IMG/VR virus record: IMGVR_UViG_3300032676_000752
Location: 1-57,662 of that record
Length of the DNA stretch: 57,662 bases
Origin: a virus
Direction: 5' to 3' (one strand)
How positions within the stretch are numbered: position 1 is the stretch's first letter; each line of letters starts with the position of its first letter. The notes below the pieces were generated by a model. That model had not been told where the DNA came from, searched no databases, and worked only from the letters and a program-made list of their open reading frames with translations. Shown piece after piece: positions 41,501 to 49,279 of the stretch. A program made the translations under genes and the position numbers.

Positions 41501-42117
41501 CTCCCCACTCCCACAGACGTACATCCGGCAAAGGACAGCGAGGAGGCGACGTAAGCCGAGCCGTTCCAGAGGTAAGGCACAATCACCGATGATCGCCAGT
41601 CAAAAATGGGTACGTTTGTACTTCCCATGGCTGACGTAATCATGGCTGTTGTACCGCCCAGCCGCGTCCAGTCCGGCGTCAGAATCACCTGGTAGGGCAG
41701 GCCGTGCGCGTAGTTTATCGCCTCTTGCAATCCAGCGGTTGCCGAGCCGAGGGTGAAGCTGGAGTGATGGTTGACCGGACTGACCGTGATTGAGCATCCC
41801 GACCCGCTTACCCTGACCGCCGAGGGAGTCACGATCTCGCTATTGGCTGAAACCTGATCCCTGATGTAGATTGGCGTGCCAACGGCGAAAACTGGATTCA
41901 GAGGAATATTCGAGGCTGTCACGGTGCAGAATGATGGAACAGACCAAGCGAATTGACCAGTATTTCCCTGGGGCACCTGCCACTGGCCGAAGTTAGACGC
42001 ATAAAGCAGGCCTGCGTCATTGCCAGGGCCAGTCGTTACGGTGCCGGGACTCTGAGCGCAGATCAACTGTCCTGCGCTCAAGATCATCGTCGAAAGCAAA
42101 GTAGAGAGTCTTTTCAT
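38503..42117 (-). CDS. Exported tail-fibre-like protein with LamG and SGNH-hydrolase domains
   Basis: 1204 aa. Residues 1-21 look like a Sec signal peptide (MKRLSTLLSTMILSAGQLIC, then AQ). Residues ~35-175 form a domain shared with two neighbours (GLLYASNFGQW, NSEIVTPSA, NHHSSFTLGS, TAGLQEA). Residues 274-295 hold the tail-fibre motif PVTAGGTGATTAAGALANLG. Residues ~575-785 look like a LamG/concanavalin sugar-binding domain. Residues ~795-1065 look like an SGNH esterase: GDS (801-803), N872 in INDI, and D1051-x2-H1054 in VDGTHEGP. It would bind and de-esterify surface polysaccharide. A cleavable signal on a cytoplasmically assembled fibre is unexpected. AAGGGA precedes ATG 42117. Confidence 0.75.
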   Translation of the reverse strand: MKRLSTLLSTMILSAGQLICAQSPGTVTTGPGNDAGLLYASNFGQWQVPQGNTGQFAWSVPSFCTVTASNIPLNPVFAVGTPIYIRDQVSANSEIVTPSAVRVSGSGCSITVSPVNHHSSFTLGSATAGLQEAINYAHGLPYQVILTPDWTRLGGTTAMITSAMGSTNVPIFDWRSSVIVPYLWNGSAYVASSLSFAGCTSVGVGSITCTGTIASANVVDSALTSGDCVQAGAGGLLTTITTPCTTGPINPGTTGQIAYYLTNGTAISGETSVPVTAGGTGATTAAGALANLGAAGWSTGSNAPSATCSSLVNNGTFYTSAALTLYQCSNVSGSYTWNSVGGSTGAFLPLAGGTMSGPIVVSLGSGLQGSSANGVGVQGGAGAFYDLQVFNAAGTNTPLIVFDSGKVTTTHNTLDDGSGKAAVSSLAINGSTPITSTSSATSQAVTCAPGGTSTQYCGADGAWHTAATGSGTINSTSGYKILSGPSSAGAVAQGTNITTDATGNNLNVPGTEADGALQVNAGTAMNANQGNGTLVQHSTGTATVNDLLKFDASGNAIDSGVASGWPYQPHFAYLAPNTPLAYPLVTLIDSSGNGYNGTTGATDGFHKPSHFNNGDGFVFAPSYTYEGWITIPAAATCGVNTVIALFTPASPNPVDANGTQWLLADPGSNGIMIQNSYGGVFPASGAHSQNAPTDLMYGNIAFGFTTAGNDYIYGVNQTSTVYQSNSFSLYCGSGNTYIGHNAGIAGSSGFAGSLQALIGFTQTLTQAQVEQALSYATQQIQAYNGVTFAKPPQATKVWYQGDSRSVNFGSSFALNTSRGYYVAKVNSALSAYQAIGLSGTELSLINGQLGGLGTMLTETNNFQILHLDAIINDIYQGICTSAAACFATIQASADSTHYGQVPNMTKVYATALPFGQMTSARETIRQGTNALVVAGAIAGTLNYQGVDDIATDPIAATQTAPTAYLPNQSAISVSSCSYSSPNETCTLSSPLPSYECYAGSVLLFAGAASQVNGNKTLTSCTGSTVVFPVASNPGVTTGTATWVTNGNWYVDGTHEGPALYQELSTQDNVSMLAAQGALNTCTLIKKQIPWQVPAVAGVGTPATTLTLPVLQLFPGWQVCSLSVNVTTAYTGPTTLTMSIGDSTGTATQYLAPTNLMATGTTIASPPTFASSNGVVQLNFISTVANINAITGGNVNVNIGVIVRP

Positions 42118-42124
42118 CGGTCCC

Positions 42125-43093
42125 TTAATTGACTATTAAGTACGAAAAGCAGCGAGGGTTTGTGGTTGGGGTCGTCGTGGTGATGGTGAAGCTGGTTGCC
42201 GCGGTGCGCGCGCTGACGGTCGAGGGTGCACTTGCCGGGGTCGCGTTGCATGTCACACTCAGAGCCGTCCCAAGAGATGAATCCTCCTGCAGCACGATCA
42301 CGCTGTTAGCTGTTACCGCTGTCGTATTGACCACAACCGTTGTGCCTGAAGCCGCCACAACAACGAATCCAGCTGGTGCCGCGGCGCAAACCGCTGGAGA
42401 TGCCGACGACGCGCACTTGGTAGCCGACGTGAGGCTGGTAAACGTGGCCGCGCCGAGGGTTGGAGTTACGAGAGTTGGGCTGGTTGCCAGAACCTGCTTG
42501 CCACTTCCAGTTGCATTTGACGCTGGCGTGGTTCCGGTGTAGGCAATCGCGGTCGAATTGCGCTGATCGAGAATGGTGGTATTCGTCCCGGCCGTCGCTG
42601 CGGTAATCATCCCGCTAGTGCCGCCCATGGCAACCCAGTCCGGAGTTACCACAACGACTCCATATCCTGAGCCGATCCAGTTCAGTGCCTCCTGGAGCCC
42701 CAGAGTCCCACTTTTCAGGTAGTAATTCGAATGCGCATGGGTCGCCGGGAGGGAGACAGAGCAGCCGCCGCCGTTGTAGCTTGCCAGGCTGGGCGTTACG
42801 GTCTCGGTATTCGACGGCACGCCATTATCAACGATGGTAATGGGCGCCGTGGTTGAGAACATCGGGAAGACGATGCCGCCAGAAGTGGCATAACACTGAC
42901 CTGGATTGTCCCACCGTGTGCCACTTGGGGTTGGTGAGGCAGTCCAATGGGCAAAGTTTGAGGCGTAGAGCAGTCCGGCGACATCGGCGGGACCGTTGGC
43001 CGGCTGCATCACGGTTGCTGTTGGGTTGGTGGTTTGGGCAGCGAGCGCCAATGGCAATGCCAGAAACGCTGCGAGCAAAGCTGATCTTTTCAT
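42125..43093 (-). CDS. Exported paralogue of the fibre N-terminal domain (322 aa)
   Basis: 322 aa from ATG 43093, chosen because AAGGAG lies upstream and a clean signal peptide begins there (MKRSALLAAFLALPLALAAQ). Residues ~35-170 match the neighbouring 1204-aa protein: GLLYASNFAHW, NTETVTPS, GGCSVSLP, SGTLGLQEALNW, TPDWVAMGGTSGMIT, ILDQR. The C-terminal half is Thr/Ala/Ser-rich beta sequence ending NPRCFSYLIVN. It ends 8 bases before the fibre gene. Probably a second surface or fibre component. Confidence 0.68.
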   Translation of the reverse strand: MKRSALLAAFLALPLALAAQTTNPTATVMQPANGPADVAGLLYASNFAHWTASPTPSGTRWDNPGQCYATSGGIVFPMFSTTAPITIVDNGVPSNTETVTPSLASYNGGGCSVSLPATHAHSNYYLKSGTLGLQEALNWIGSGYGVVVVTPDWVAMGGTSGMITAATAGTNTTILDQRNSTAIAYTGTTPASNATGSGKQVLATSPTLVTPTLGAATFTSLTSATKCASSASPAVCAAAPAGFVVVAASGTTVVVNTTAVTANSVIVLQEDSSLGTALSVTCNATPASAPSTVSARTAATSFTITTTTPTTNPRCFSYLIVN

Positions 43094-43193
43094 GGCAATG
43101 ATGCTCCTTTTGAAATCGAATCGAGCGGGCCGCGGGCTCAAGTGCCCTCAGTAATCAATGGGCGGCACGGTTGCGCAGCCCGCGCGAAGTCGG

Positions 43194-44147
43194 TTACTTG
43201 CAGGTCCAGGTGAAATAATACTGAGTGGCCGCAACCTGGGGCGCTGTTGCCTCGGCCACAGTCATGATGCGCTGGAATGTGGTGCCTGAGCCGGTGTCGC
43301 TCATGGTCACAGTGAACGTGGTGTACGGGTTGGTTCCGCTCGACTTGACTGTGCAGGTGCCATCGTACTGCGGGCCGCCCGCGCTCACCGCCGGCCATGT
43401 CTCGGTAAAGATGGTCCCGGTTGTTGGCGATGTGCCTGTCAGCACATTCGCAGTCCCGACGATTCCGGTTGCTCCGTTGACATTCGAGCAGGTCGGGCTG
43501 CCGCCGGCTGCCGCTCCACACGCCATGGTCGGCGCCGTGTTCTTCAAATTTGCGTTGGTTGCGGTGTAGGCACTCCCAGACCACACATAGAATGTGGCCG
43601 GCGATGTCGTGATGTCCTCGAGCAGTACGGTGTAGTCGCCCTTAGCCGCCCCGAGGATCGCTGTCGCATAGGTACTCGGGATGTTATTGGCCAGCGACCA
43701 CCAGTTTTTGTCGAGGATCAGCAGAGTTGGCCAGGCGCCCTGTCCATCGAGAGCGTCAATGCCCTCCTGGAGCCCCGCGGTGCCAGATCTCAACTGGAAG
43801 TTGTAGTGATTGTTGCTCGGCGCGATGGTCACACCGCAACTGCCGGCCGTGTTGACGATGGCTGATGGCGTCTTGACCTCACTGTTCGCCGTGTTGGCGT
43901 CTGCAATCCACACCGGGGCGTTGGTGTTGAAGTCAAAGAACGGCACATTCTGGCCCTGGGAACTGCAAAGACTGCGGCCCTGGAAGATGTACGTATTAGG
44001 ACTTTGGGCGTTGATTGACCAGAGCTGGAAGCTGGTGGCCAAGTACCAGGGTGACGTGTAGGGGGTGGTGGCAGTTTGCGCAAAGCTCATCCCGCACGGG
44101 GCGAGGACTGCAAGCGCGCAGAGAAGGGCACGGAAGATTTTGCGCAT
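43194..44147 (-). CDS. Exported paralogue of the fibre N-terminal domain (317 aa)
   Basis: 317 aa. Signal peptide MRKIFRALLCALAVLAPCGM then SFAQ. The shared domain is recognisable but diverged: LATSFQLW, NSEVKTPSAIV, CGVTIAPSNNHYNF and RSGTAGLQEGIDAL. The C-terminal half (residues ~205-317) is beta-rich and ends QVAATQYYFTWTCK. AAGGAG precedes ATG 44147. It is one of four consecutive signal-bearing genes. Confidence 0.66.
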   Translation of the reverse strand: MRKIFRALLCALAVLAPCGMSFAQTATTPYTSPWYLATSFQLWSINAQSPNTYIFQGRSLCSSQGQNVPFFDFNTNAPVWIADANTANSEVKTPSAIVNTAGSCGVTIAPSNNHYNFQLRSGTAGLQEGIDALDGQGAWPTLLILDKNWWSLANNIPSTYATAILGAAKGDYTVLLEDITTSPATFYVWSGSAYTATNANLKNTAPTMACGAAAGGSPTCSNVNGATGIVGTANVLTGTSPTTGTIFTETWPAVSAGGPQYDGTCTVKSSGTNPYTTFTVTMSDTGSGTTFQRIMTVAEATAPQVAATQYYFTWTCK

Positions 44148-44183
44148 GGCGATGTGACTCCTTTAGGTTGTGAAGAGTTGAGG

Positions 44184-45770
44184 TTATTGGATGGCGATGC
44201 AGGTCACCGAGGGAACGGTATAACCGCGCCCCGCAGATAATCCCGACATTTCAACGCCGTAGCTAAAAGTGGTGCCACTTATCGGAGTTCCGAATGCGGT
44301 TACTCCGGCCCGTTGACCGATGGTTGATCCGCTCGGGAAACCGGTCGTGAAACAGTTGACGTAGTAGGTTCCTGTGATCGTGGTTCCCCAACTGATAGCC
44401 CCGCTCAGATAGCCCGATCCAGATTCGCTGTCGTCTACCATGACGCCCGATGCACCGTTCCAAAGAGCAACGGTCTTGCGCGGCGCCACGGTTCCGGCGG
44501 TGCAGCTCGTGATTCGGCCATAGGCGTCGTAAACAACGCTGGATGGGTTAGCGCATGTTGCAGGAGTGACCGTGGTGGCCAGATCTACCGTGCTCCGGGA
44601 TGGACTTGCAGAGTCTGTAAGCGCAAACGCGCTCGAGAAGTTGAGATTGGAGCGCTGTGTTTGGTTGGTGCCGTTCGATTGCACCGTCTGGTAGTAGATC
44701 GTCGGGAGTGATGTCAGGAACGTGCAGAAAGCATCAAGATATGTCCCATCGGAGCACAAGGCCTGGCCGAGCGTGCCGCCTGAGCCATTGACCCGATAGC
44801 CGGTATTGGCATTCACAGCCCCATTCGCCGCGGCACCCTCGACATCTAGTCCCCATGCCGGCGTCGATGTGCCCACTCCGACCCTGCCAGTATTGTAGAG
44901 GAAGTATCCGGACAGGTTGAGCCCACCCGAGATCGACTGCGTGCCATGGTTGGCGGGCTGCGACAGGACTGGCACCGGATAGAAAACGACGCCGTGGTAG
45001 TACGGCAGCCCATCCGAGAGGTTGATCGTGGTCCCGGCGCCCAATAACTGCCATTGCATTGGATAGTTGGGCACTGGATTGCCGCGGGAGTCGGTCAGGT
45101 TGACGTTGTATCCGGTGCCGGTGGGCCAGATGGTGTCATTGGCGATGACTTGGCAGAGTGTGGTGTTGGTCGACGCGGGGGATGCGCCGGAAGTCAGGGC
45201 CGCGGCTTGGACGAATGACGCTGAGCCGGTTGTTTGGCCCTGGAGCGTCTCTCCACCGGAGGAGGTGCCGATGAATACGTCCATGCCTATGGCAAGTGAT
45301 GGCATCCCGGATGCTGGAGGGTTGACCACGAGGGATCCTGACCCGCTGAGCGATGCGATGGTCTCAGGACTGGCCAGCGTAACGTGGCCGGCGGCGTCAT
45401 ACCACTCGTATACGGTGTAGTAGACGCCCGATCCGAGCGATCCTGAGCCCGTTGATGTGTTGATTGTCGCTGTCAGAGGATTGGGCAGACCTACAACAGA
45501 GCCATCGGTCGAGGTTGCGCATGCGCTCGAGATGCCGAGGTTGACACCGCAGCCCGCAATATAGCCCTGCTGGGTCGGCGTCAGCGTCATGTTGTAGTTC
45601 TTGGCGGGCAGGCCGTTCGATAATCTGAGGTTGCCGGCCAGTGTGACCTGCGCATTGGTTACGCAGGTCTGGCAATGTCCAATGCTGGAGAGCAGGAGCA
45701 CAAGCAGTGCGAGGATTAGAGCGCTGACGACTACCTGTGCGTCCCACACCCAACTGCGGTAGCGGATCAC
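44184..45770 (-). CDS. Signal-anchored tail-fibre-like protein (528 aa)
   Basis: 528 aa from GTG 45770, which overlaps the previous stop (GTGA). Residues ~12-33 are a long hydrophobic signal or anchor (VVVSALILALLVLLLSSIGH, then CQ). The rest is beta-rich with fibre signatures: GRVGVGTSTPAWGLDVEG (residues ~295-312), AYGRITSCTAG, then a C-terminal GXX-like beta domain ending VPSVTCIAIQ. It is not clearly homologous to the three shorter-signal neighbours but is in the same operon. A structural fibre or exported adhesin. Confidence 0.66.
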   Translation of the reverse strand: MIRYRSWVWDAQVVVSALILALLVLLLSSIGHCQTCVTNAQVTLAGNLRLSNGLPAKNYNMTLTPTQQGYIAGCGVNLGISSACATSTDGSVVGLPNPLTATINTSTGSGSLGSGVYYTVYEWYDAAGHVTLASPETIASLSGSGSLVVNPPASGMPSLAIGMDVFIGTSSGGETLQGQTTGSASFVQAAALTSGASPASTNTTLCQVIANDTIWPTGTGYNVNLTDSRGNPVPNYPMQWQLLGAGTTINLSDGLPYYHGVVFYPVPVLSQPANHGTQSISGGLNLSGYFLYNTGRVGVGTSTPAWGLDVEGAAANGAVNANTGYRVNGSGGTLGQALCSDGTYLDAFCTFLTSLPTIYYQTVQSNGTNQTQRSNLNFSSAFALTDSASPSRSTVDLATTVTPATCANPSSVVYDAYGRITSCTAGTVAPRKTVALWNGASGVMVDDSESGSGYLSGAISWGTTITGTYYVNCFTTGFPSGSTIGQRAGVTAFGTPISGTTFSYGVEMSGLSAGRGYTVPSVTCIAIQ

Positions 45771-46129
45771 TGGACTGGTCCACCAGCTGCGGGGCCGCCT
45801 ACCATCGCCAGCTTGGGTTTGTTGGCCGCGGCAATCTCAGCCTGCTCCGCCTCGAGCTTGGCGTTAGCCTCAGCCGCGGCCGCCTCACGCCTGATCTGCT
45901 CCTGGTGCTGGTACTCGGAGATCGCGTTCTTGGTCTCATCCTGCCGCAGCTGGAATTCAGTTTGAAGCATGTTGAGCACTGAGCCGTGGACCTGGATTGA
46001 CAGCGCGCGCAGCCGCTTGCCAATGGCCAGATACTCGGCCTGGAGGTTGGAGATCGACGTTGCAACCGGCTCGTTGGCGATTGCCGCGACCTTCTCTTGC
46101 AGGGTTTCTGCTTGGTTCTTGCTGTTCAT
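45767..46129 (-). CDS. Coiled-coil protein (120 aa)
   Basis: 120 aa. Residues ~5-105 are one long charged, Ala-rich coiled coil (RREAAAAEANAKLEAEQAEI), with a short Gly/Pro tail. No membrane segment. It is coupled at both ends by ATGA/GTGA overlaps. It could be a fibre chaperone or an assembly factor for the exported proteins downstream; no family recognised. Confidence 0.58.
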   Translation of the reverse strand: MNSKNQAETLQEKVAAIANEPVATSISNLQAEYLAIGKRLRALSIQVHGSVLNMLQTEFQLRQDETKNAISEYQHQEQIRREAAAAEANAKLEAEQAEIAAANKPKLAMVGGPAAGGPVQ

Positions 46130-46620
46130 ACTGCTTTGTCCTTTCGTTTGTACGTTAGATGTGCACCACCTGGCCCACGTCCATTAGGTTTGCAGTCGAG
46201 GTTGCAGGCTGGCCCATACTCGTAATGCCAGTGTCGCACCGTCCCCAACTGTTTGAGCCGATACTCGTGCGCCTCCGGTCCCAACAACAGCCGACCGCAC
46301 ACCGCGCAGTGCCGATACTCAACCGGGTACATCGTGCCGGCCCCACCCATCGCCTGATCGTGCTCGACCAGGGCTCGTGCACGCCGCCGGCTGCGTATCC
46401 AGAACTCTCGGCTGGTTGCCGTCAGTGTCGCCGACCGCTCGCACCTGCCGAGCTCCTCGGGGTCAATCTCGGTCGCCGTCAGCGTCACAAACCACATTCG
46501 CCTCGCCACCTGGACCGCCCGATACCCCCGCATCCTGCCCAGCCGGATCCGCCGATTGCGCCGGTAGAGCCTCGGCTCGCGGTCTGGCTCATCCCATCGC
46601 GGGTAGTCTTTGAGATTCAT
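46126..46620 (-). CDS. Arg-rich zinc-binding protein (164 aa)
   Basis: 164 aa, very basic at the start (EPRLYRRNRRIRLGRMRGYR). A likely zinc finger lies at residues ~104-143: CAVCGRLLLGPEAHEYRL followed by H and ACNLDC. Between them, residues 40-90 are a mixed domain. The composition suggests nucleic-acid binding. It is the second or third gene of the leftward transcript, so it may regulate late expression. Confidence 0.55.
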   Translation of the reverse strand: MNLKDYPRWDEPDREPRLYRRNRRIRLGRMRGYRAVQVARRMWFVTLTATEIDPEELGRCERSATLTATSREFWIRSRRRARALVEHDQAMGGAGTMYPVEYRHCAVCGRLLLGPEAHEYRLKQLGTVRHWHYEYGPACNLDCKPNGRGPGGAHLTYKRKDKAV

Positions 46621-46623
46621 TGA

Positions 46624-46896
46624 TTACGTGACCGACATGCTCACATTCTGAAATGCGCCCGTCTTTGTATCCCAATCCACAAATCCCATGTGTCCGTGTG
46701 CAGAAACGGTGACAGGTCTCTCTGGGTCGATGGTTGAGAGTATCTGTTCAATCAACTCCGAAACGAGTTGAACGCTTTGGCGTTCTCCATCGTCACTTAA
46801 GCCCGCCGGCTTCTCGGCCAATGGACCCTTAAATTGCTCGGACAACCGCCCACGAACCTCTGCCGGCGTTCCTGAACTGCTCACATTCCAACTCAT
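46624..46896 (-). CDS. Hypothetical protein (90 aa)
   Basis: 90 aa, with a helical centre (SVQLVSELIEQILSTIDPER) and a beta end (PVTVSAHGHMGFVDWDTKTG). GAGGAA precedes ATG 46896. No family recognised. Near the start of the long leftward block. Confidence 0.55.
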   Translation of the reverse strand: MSWNVSSSGTPAEVRGRLSEQFKGPLAEKPAGLSDDGERQSVQLVSELIEQILSTIDPERPVTVSAHGHMGFVDWDTKTGAFQNVSMSVT

Positions 46897-47042
46897 AAAT
46901 GTTCCTCATTTCTGCCATGTAGTAGCCCCACCAACCTGTCAGCGATCGCTCTACGGGGCTTGTAGGGCCTAGTTTTTTGCCAATAAACGTGTTTTATGGG
47001 TGTCTTGCCGTAAGTGACCTTAAAGTGAGCACGTTGCAACCA
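46897..47042 (-). promoter_or_regulatory. Leader between the first two leftward genes
   Basis: 146 bases without a gene. On the minus strand AGCCCC pairs with GGGGCT over ~25 bases containing the palindrome GCGATCGC, and CATAAAA-like and TTTAAG-like stretches lie upstream, so a promoter or attenuator is possible. No convincing -35/-10 pair was found. Confidence 0.35.
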
Positions 47043-47399
47043 TCAAACTAATTGCATGGTTCTCATGGCTGATTTACCCCCCGGCCCGCTCGGCATCCCA
47101 CGCCAAACCCTGCCATACGAGTACGTCGCCACATTGCGGCCAGTCCCGATGTACTCCAGCACCCCATCGCGCACCAGCACGTCGACAGCCTCGCGCGTCT
47201 GGTGCTCATGTGTACACCTGGGACCATGGCACGGCTGGTCAACTCCCCACCTGTCCAGCATGGCGCCTGCCCAGCTCGACAGCACGCACACCCGCCGGCG
47301 CTCCTTGCTCTTGGGCGCCACTGGCTTATACCTGAACACACGGCCGCGCACCTCGGTCTTGACCGCTTTGCCTGTCTGAGTTGTCTGGATTGTCGCCAT
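47043..47399 (-). CDS. Winged-helix-like regulator candidate
   Basis: 118 aa. Residues ~65-110 look like a small winged helix (HQTREAVDVLVRDGVLEYIG followed by a basic beta hairpin, RNVATYSYGRVWRG), preceded by a basic region (RYKPVAPKSKERRR). The opposite strand is also open here, but this strand fits better: it is the first leftward gene after the divergent control region and has AGGA before ATG 47399. A transcriptional regulator of the late block is a reasonable guess. Confidence 0.5.
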   Translation of the reverse strand: MATIQTTQTGKAVKTEVRGRVFRYKPVAPKSKERRRVCVLSSWAGAMLDRWGVDQPCHGPRCTHEHQTREAVDVLVRDGVLEYIGTGRNVATYSYGRVWRGMPSGPGGKSAMRTMQLV

Positions 47400-47477
47400 A
47401 GTCCTCGTGGATTGAAGATAGCTGTGGCTAAAGGGAAGCCTGTTGGGGATCCGATATTCAGTGCCTCGGACCAGGGC

Positions 47478-47635
47478 AGTTGACAGGTAAGCGGCTCGAC
47501 TTTCAGCCTGTCAACTCATAAACTTCGGTGGCTACATTGGAACCGCTGGCGGGTCACTCGGAGTACAGCCCCACCTTTCCTCCCCTGTGGTTTGACACTA
47601 ATTTGCACGGTAACCGGTGCTTTTGATCGTGTCAA
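47478..47635. promoter_or_regulatory. Divergent control region with two TTGACA inverted repeats
   Basis: The 381 bases from 47400 to 47780 hold no gene and separate the leftward and rightward operons. Inverted repeat 1 has perfect 10-base arms AGTTGACAGG (47478-47487) and CCTGTCAACT (47507-47516), 19 bases apart. Inverted repeat 2 has arms TTGACAC (47592-47598) and GTGTCAA (47629-47635), with a nested GCAC/GTGC pair. Each arm contains TTGACA, the sigma-70 -35 consensus, on both strands. No clear -10 partner stands out; TACCGT is the best at 17-base spacing on the minus strand. Regulators binding these repeats, or paired promoters, are likely. Confidence 0.55.
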
Positions 47636-47780
47636 GTGAGCAGTTGAGTACGCTTATGCTTTCGGCTGTTGTTTAGTATGCTTTGCAATCAATAGTTTAG
47701 ATCGGTTTTGTGATGGATGTCACGTTATTTTGTGGTGCCTATTGTAATTGTGATGAGGATAGTATTATCATTGCAACACT

Positions 47781-48251
47781 ATGACCAAGCAATGTAACCG
47801 ATGCCACCATGAATGGGAATCGCGAGTTGATGGCAGACCGAAGAATTGTCCCCACTGTAAAAGTCCTCTTTGGGACCGCCCAAGGGTGCGCAAATCTATC
47901 CAAACCAACGCTCATGCTCTCGTTGGAAAAGCATTGGCTAGTGGGCGGTTGAGACGTGAGCCATGCTCTGTTTGTGGCACAACCGAGAGGGTGCTTGCCC
48001 ATCACGAGGATTACAGCAAGCCTCTCGACGTGGTGTGGCATTGTCCGACGCATCATGGTCAACGTCATGCCGAGATAGGTGGCTCACTGGCTGAGGGTGT
48101 GGATATTCGCATCACACTGCCAGCGCAATTTCATCGGGAGTTAAGGAAATCCGCTATCGATGCCGATAAGACATTGATCCAACACGTCAACTCAATTCTC
48201 ACCGAATACATCACCCACGAGAAAGAAACCAAAGGAGAGCGCCATGCGTGA
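47781..48251 (+). CDS. Zinc ribbon / HNH-like / ribbon-helix-helix protein
   Basis: 156 aa in three parts. An N-terminal zinc ribbon has C5-x2-C8 and C23-x2-C26. A second zinc site C62-x2-C65, H74-H75, C88 and H91-H92 is arranged like the core of HNH-family phage proteins (LAHHEDYSKPLDVVWHCPTH). Residues ~108-150 (DIRITLPAQFHRELRKSAID then LIQHVNSILTEYI) are a ribbon-helix-helix DNA-binding domain. It is the first gene rightward of the divergent control region and so a good candidate for binding the inverted repeats there. Confidence 0.65.
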   Translation: MTKQCNRCHHEWESRVDGRPKNCPHCKSPLWDRPRVRKSIQTNAHALVGKALASGRLRREPCSVCGTTERVLAHHEDYSKPLDVVWHCPTHHGQRHAEIGGSLAEGVDIRITLPAQFHRELRKSAIDADKTLIQHVNSILTEYITHEKETKGERHA

Positions 48252-48483
48252 AACTCTCGATGATCTCGCGCACGAAATTGCCGAGCAAGTCTCAAAAGAA
48301 CTGATCGATTCAACCAGCCTCAGCGTGAGGGATTCTGTTTTAGTTTTCTGGCGCGATATCAGCGCGCCTAACCCAACGGAAGCTGAGGCGCTGAAACAGG
48401 CGGTAAAGTATCTTGACCTCGCTGGCATCCTCAAGCGCTCACCTGAAAACCCTGAATGGGTTGGATGGGATGAGGACAACTAA
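48244..48483 (+). CDS. Hypothetical early protein (79 aa)
   Basis: 79 aa, helical and acidic at first (TLDDLAHEIAEQVSKELIDS) with a central helix (EAEALKQAVKYLDLAGILKR) and an acidic Trp-containing end. AAGGAG lies before ATG 48244, which overlaps the previous gene by 8 bases. No family recognised. Confidence 0.6.
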   Translation: MRETLDDLAHEIAEQVSKELIDSTSLSVRDSVLVFWRDISAPNPTEAEALKQAVKYLDLAGILKRSPENPEWVGWDEDN

Positions 48484-48528
48484 CACCCCACGGCCCGCCG
48501 GAGCCTATCCGGCTGAAAGGCTAGACCG

Positions 48529-48744
48529 ATGATTCTCACTCCCGCTCAAATCAAAGCAGCATCCGACCGTGGCATCGACATCGACGCGCAGGGTTGCGGG
48601 TTTGACTACCGCAATCAGGCGTGGATTATCTCCGGCAAGTATCACCCTTGCGGCCATGCCGGAACTGAGCACACCTGCAACTGCTACGGTCGCATCCACG
48701 CTGGCGAATCGGCTAACCTGCAATCTGAAAGCGTGACCGCATGA
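48529..48744 (+). CDS. Small Cys/His protein (71 aa)
   Basis: 71 aa with a Cys/His cluster, CGF at 23, CGHAGTEHTCNCYGRIH at ~41-57, suggesting one zinc site. GAAAGG precedes ATG 48529; its stop overlaps the next start (ATGA). Function unknown. Confidence 0.58.
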   Translation: MILTPAQIKAASDRGIDIDAQGCGFDYRNQAWIISGKYHPCGHAGTEHTCNCYGRIHAGESANLQSESVTA

Positions 48745-49151
48745 AGAAAACCACGTATATCGAAGGCCTGACGCTGCGCTATTCGTGCGAGGTAATCGAC
48801 CGCACCGGCGTGGACGCCGCCAATGCCCAGGACCGCGCCGAGGCCCAGGCCATCATCCGCGACATGCGGGATGCGCTCCAAGTCACAGATGAGGAGTGGG
48901 ACGAAACATGCTATGAGATGGCCGCGGAGCTCATGCACACCGGCGCCGACCAGACCGGCCGCGTGCGCTCTGGCAATCCAGACACCCTCTGTGCGGACTC
49001 GACCGGCGCGCGCGGCGCGCGGCATCGGCCCGACAATCGGCAGCACGGGACCGGCATAGTCCGCGCCGTGGCCCTCTCGCTGTTGTTCTGGATTCCGGCT
49101 GTTATTTGGGCCATCGTGCATTACACCCAGAAAGCAGGTTTACCGTGGTAG
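48741..49151 (+). CDS. Protein with C-terminal membrane anchor (136 aa)
   Basis: 136 aa. The first ~70 residues are acidic and helical (DAANAQDRAEAQAIIRDMRD; EEWDETCYEMAAELMHTG). The middle is Arg/Gly/Pro-rich. Residues ~107-127 form one membrane helix (IVRAVALSLLFWIPAVIWAI). Tail-anchored topology in an early operon suggests a host-membrane-acting or exclusion protein. It overlaps the next small membrane gene. Confidence 0.58.
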   Translation: MKKTTYIEGLTLRYSCEVIDRTGVDAANAQDRAEAQAIIRDMRDALQVTDEEWDETCYEMAAELMHTGADQTGRVRSGNPDTLCADSTGARGARHRPDNRQHGTGIVRAVALSLLFWIPAVIWAIVHYTQKAGLPW

Positions 49152-49279
49152 ACCCGCTATCCTCCCAGCTTGGCTGTGCGTTCGGCGCCCTGCTCACCTT
49201 ACTCGCCTGTGTGTTTGTCGCAGGCCTACACGCCCGCAGCGGCCTGAAACGGCTCCCGGCGGGAGATAGGAGAAAGTAA
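49145..49279 (+). CDS. Small membrane protein (44 aa)
   Basis: 44 aa from GTG 49145, the only start codon available, overlapping the previous gene by 7 bases and ending in TAATG overlap with the next. Residues ~8-28 are hydrophobic (LGCAFGALLTLLACVFVAGL), followed by a basic tail (RSGLKRLPAGDRRK). Supported by coupling and composition only. Confidence 0.5.
   Translation: MVDPLSSQLGCAFGALLTLLACVFVAGLHARSGLKRLPAGDRRK

Noticed and set aside
47056-47379. Plus-strand frame of ~107 aa
   Set aside because: Thr/Pro/Ser-rich composition without a ribosome site; the opposite strand gives a more protein-like sequence in operon orientation.
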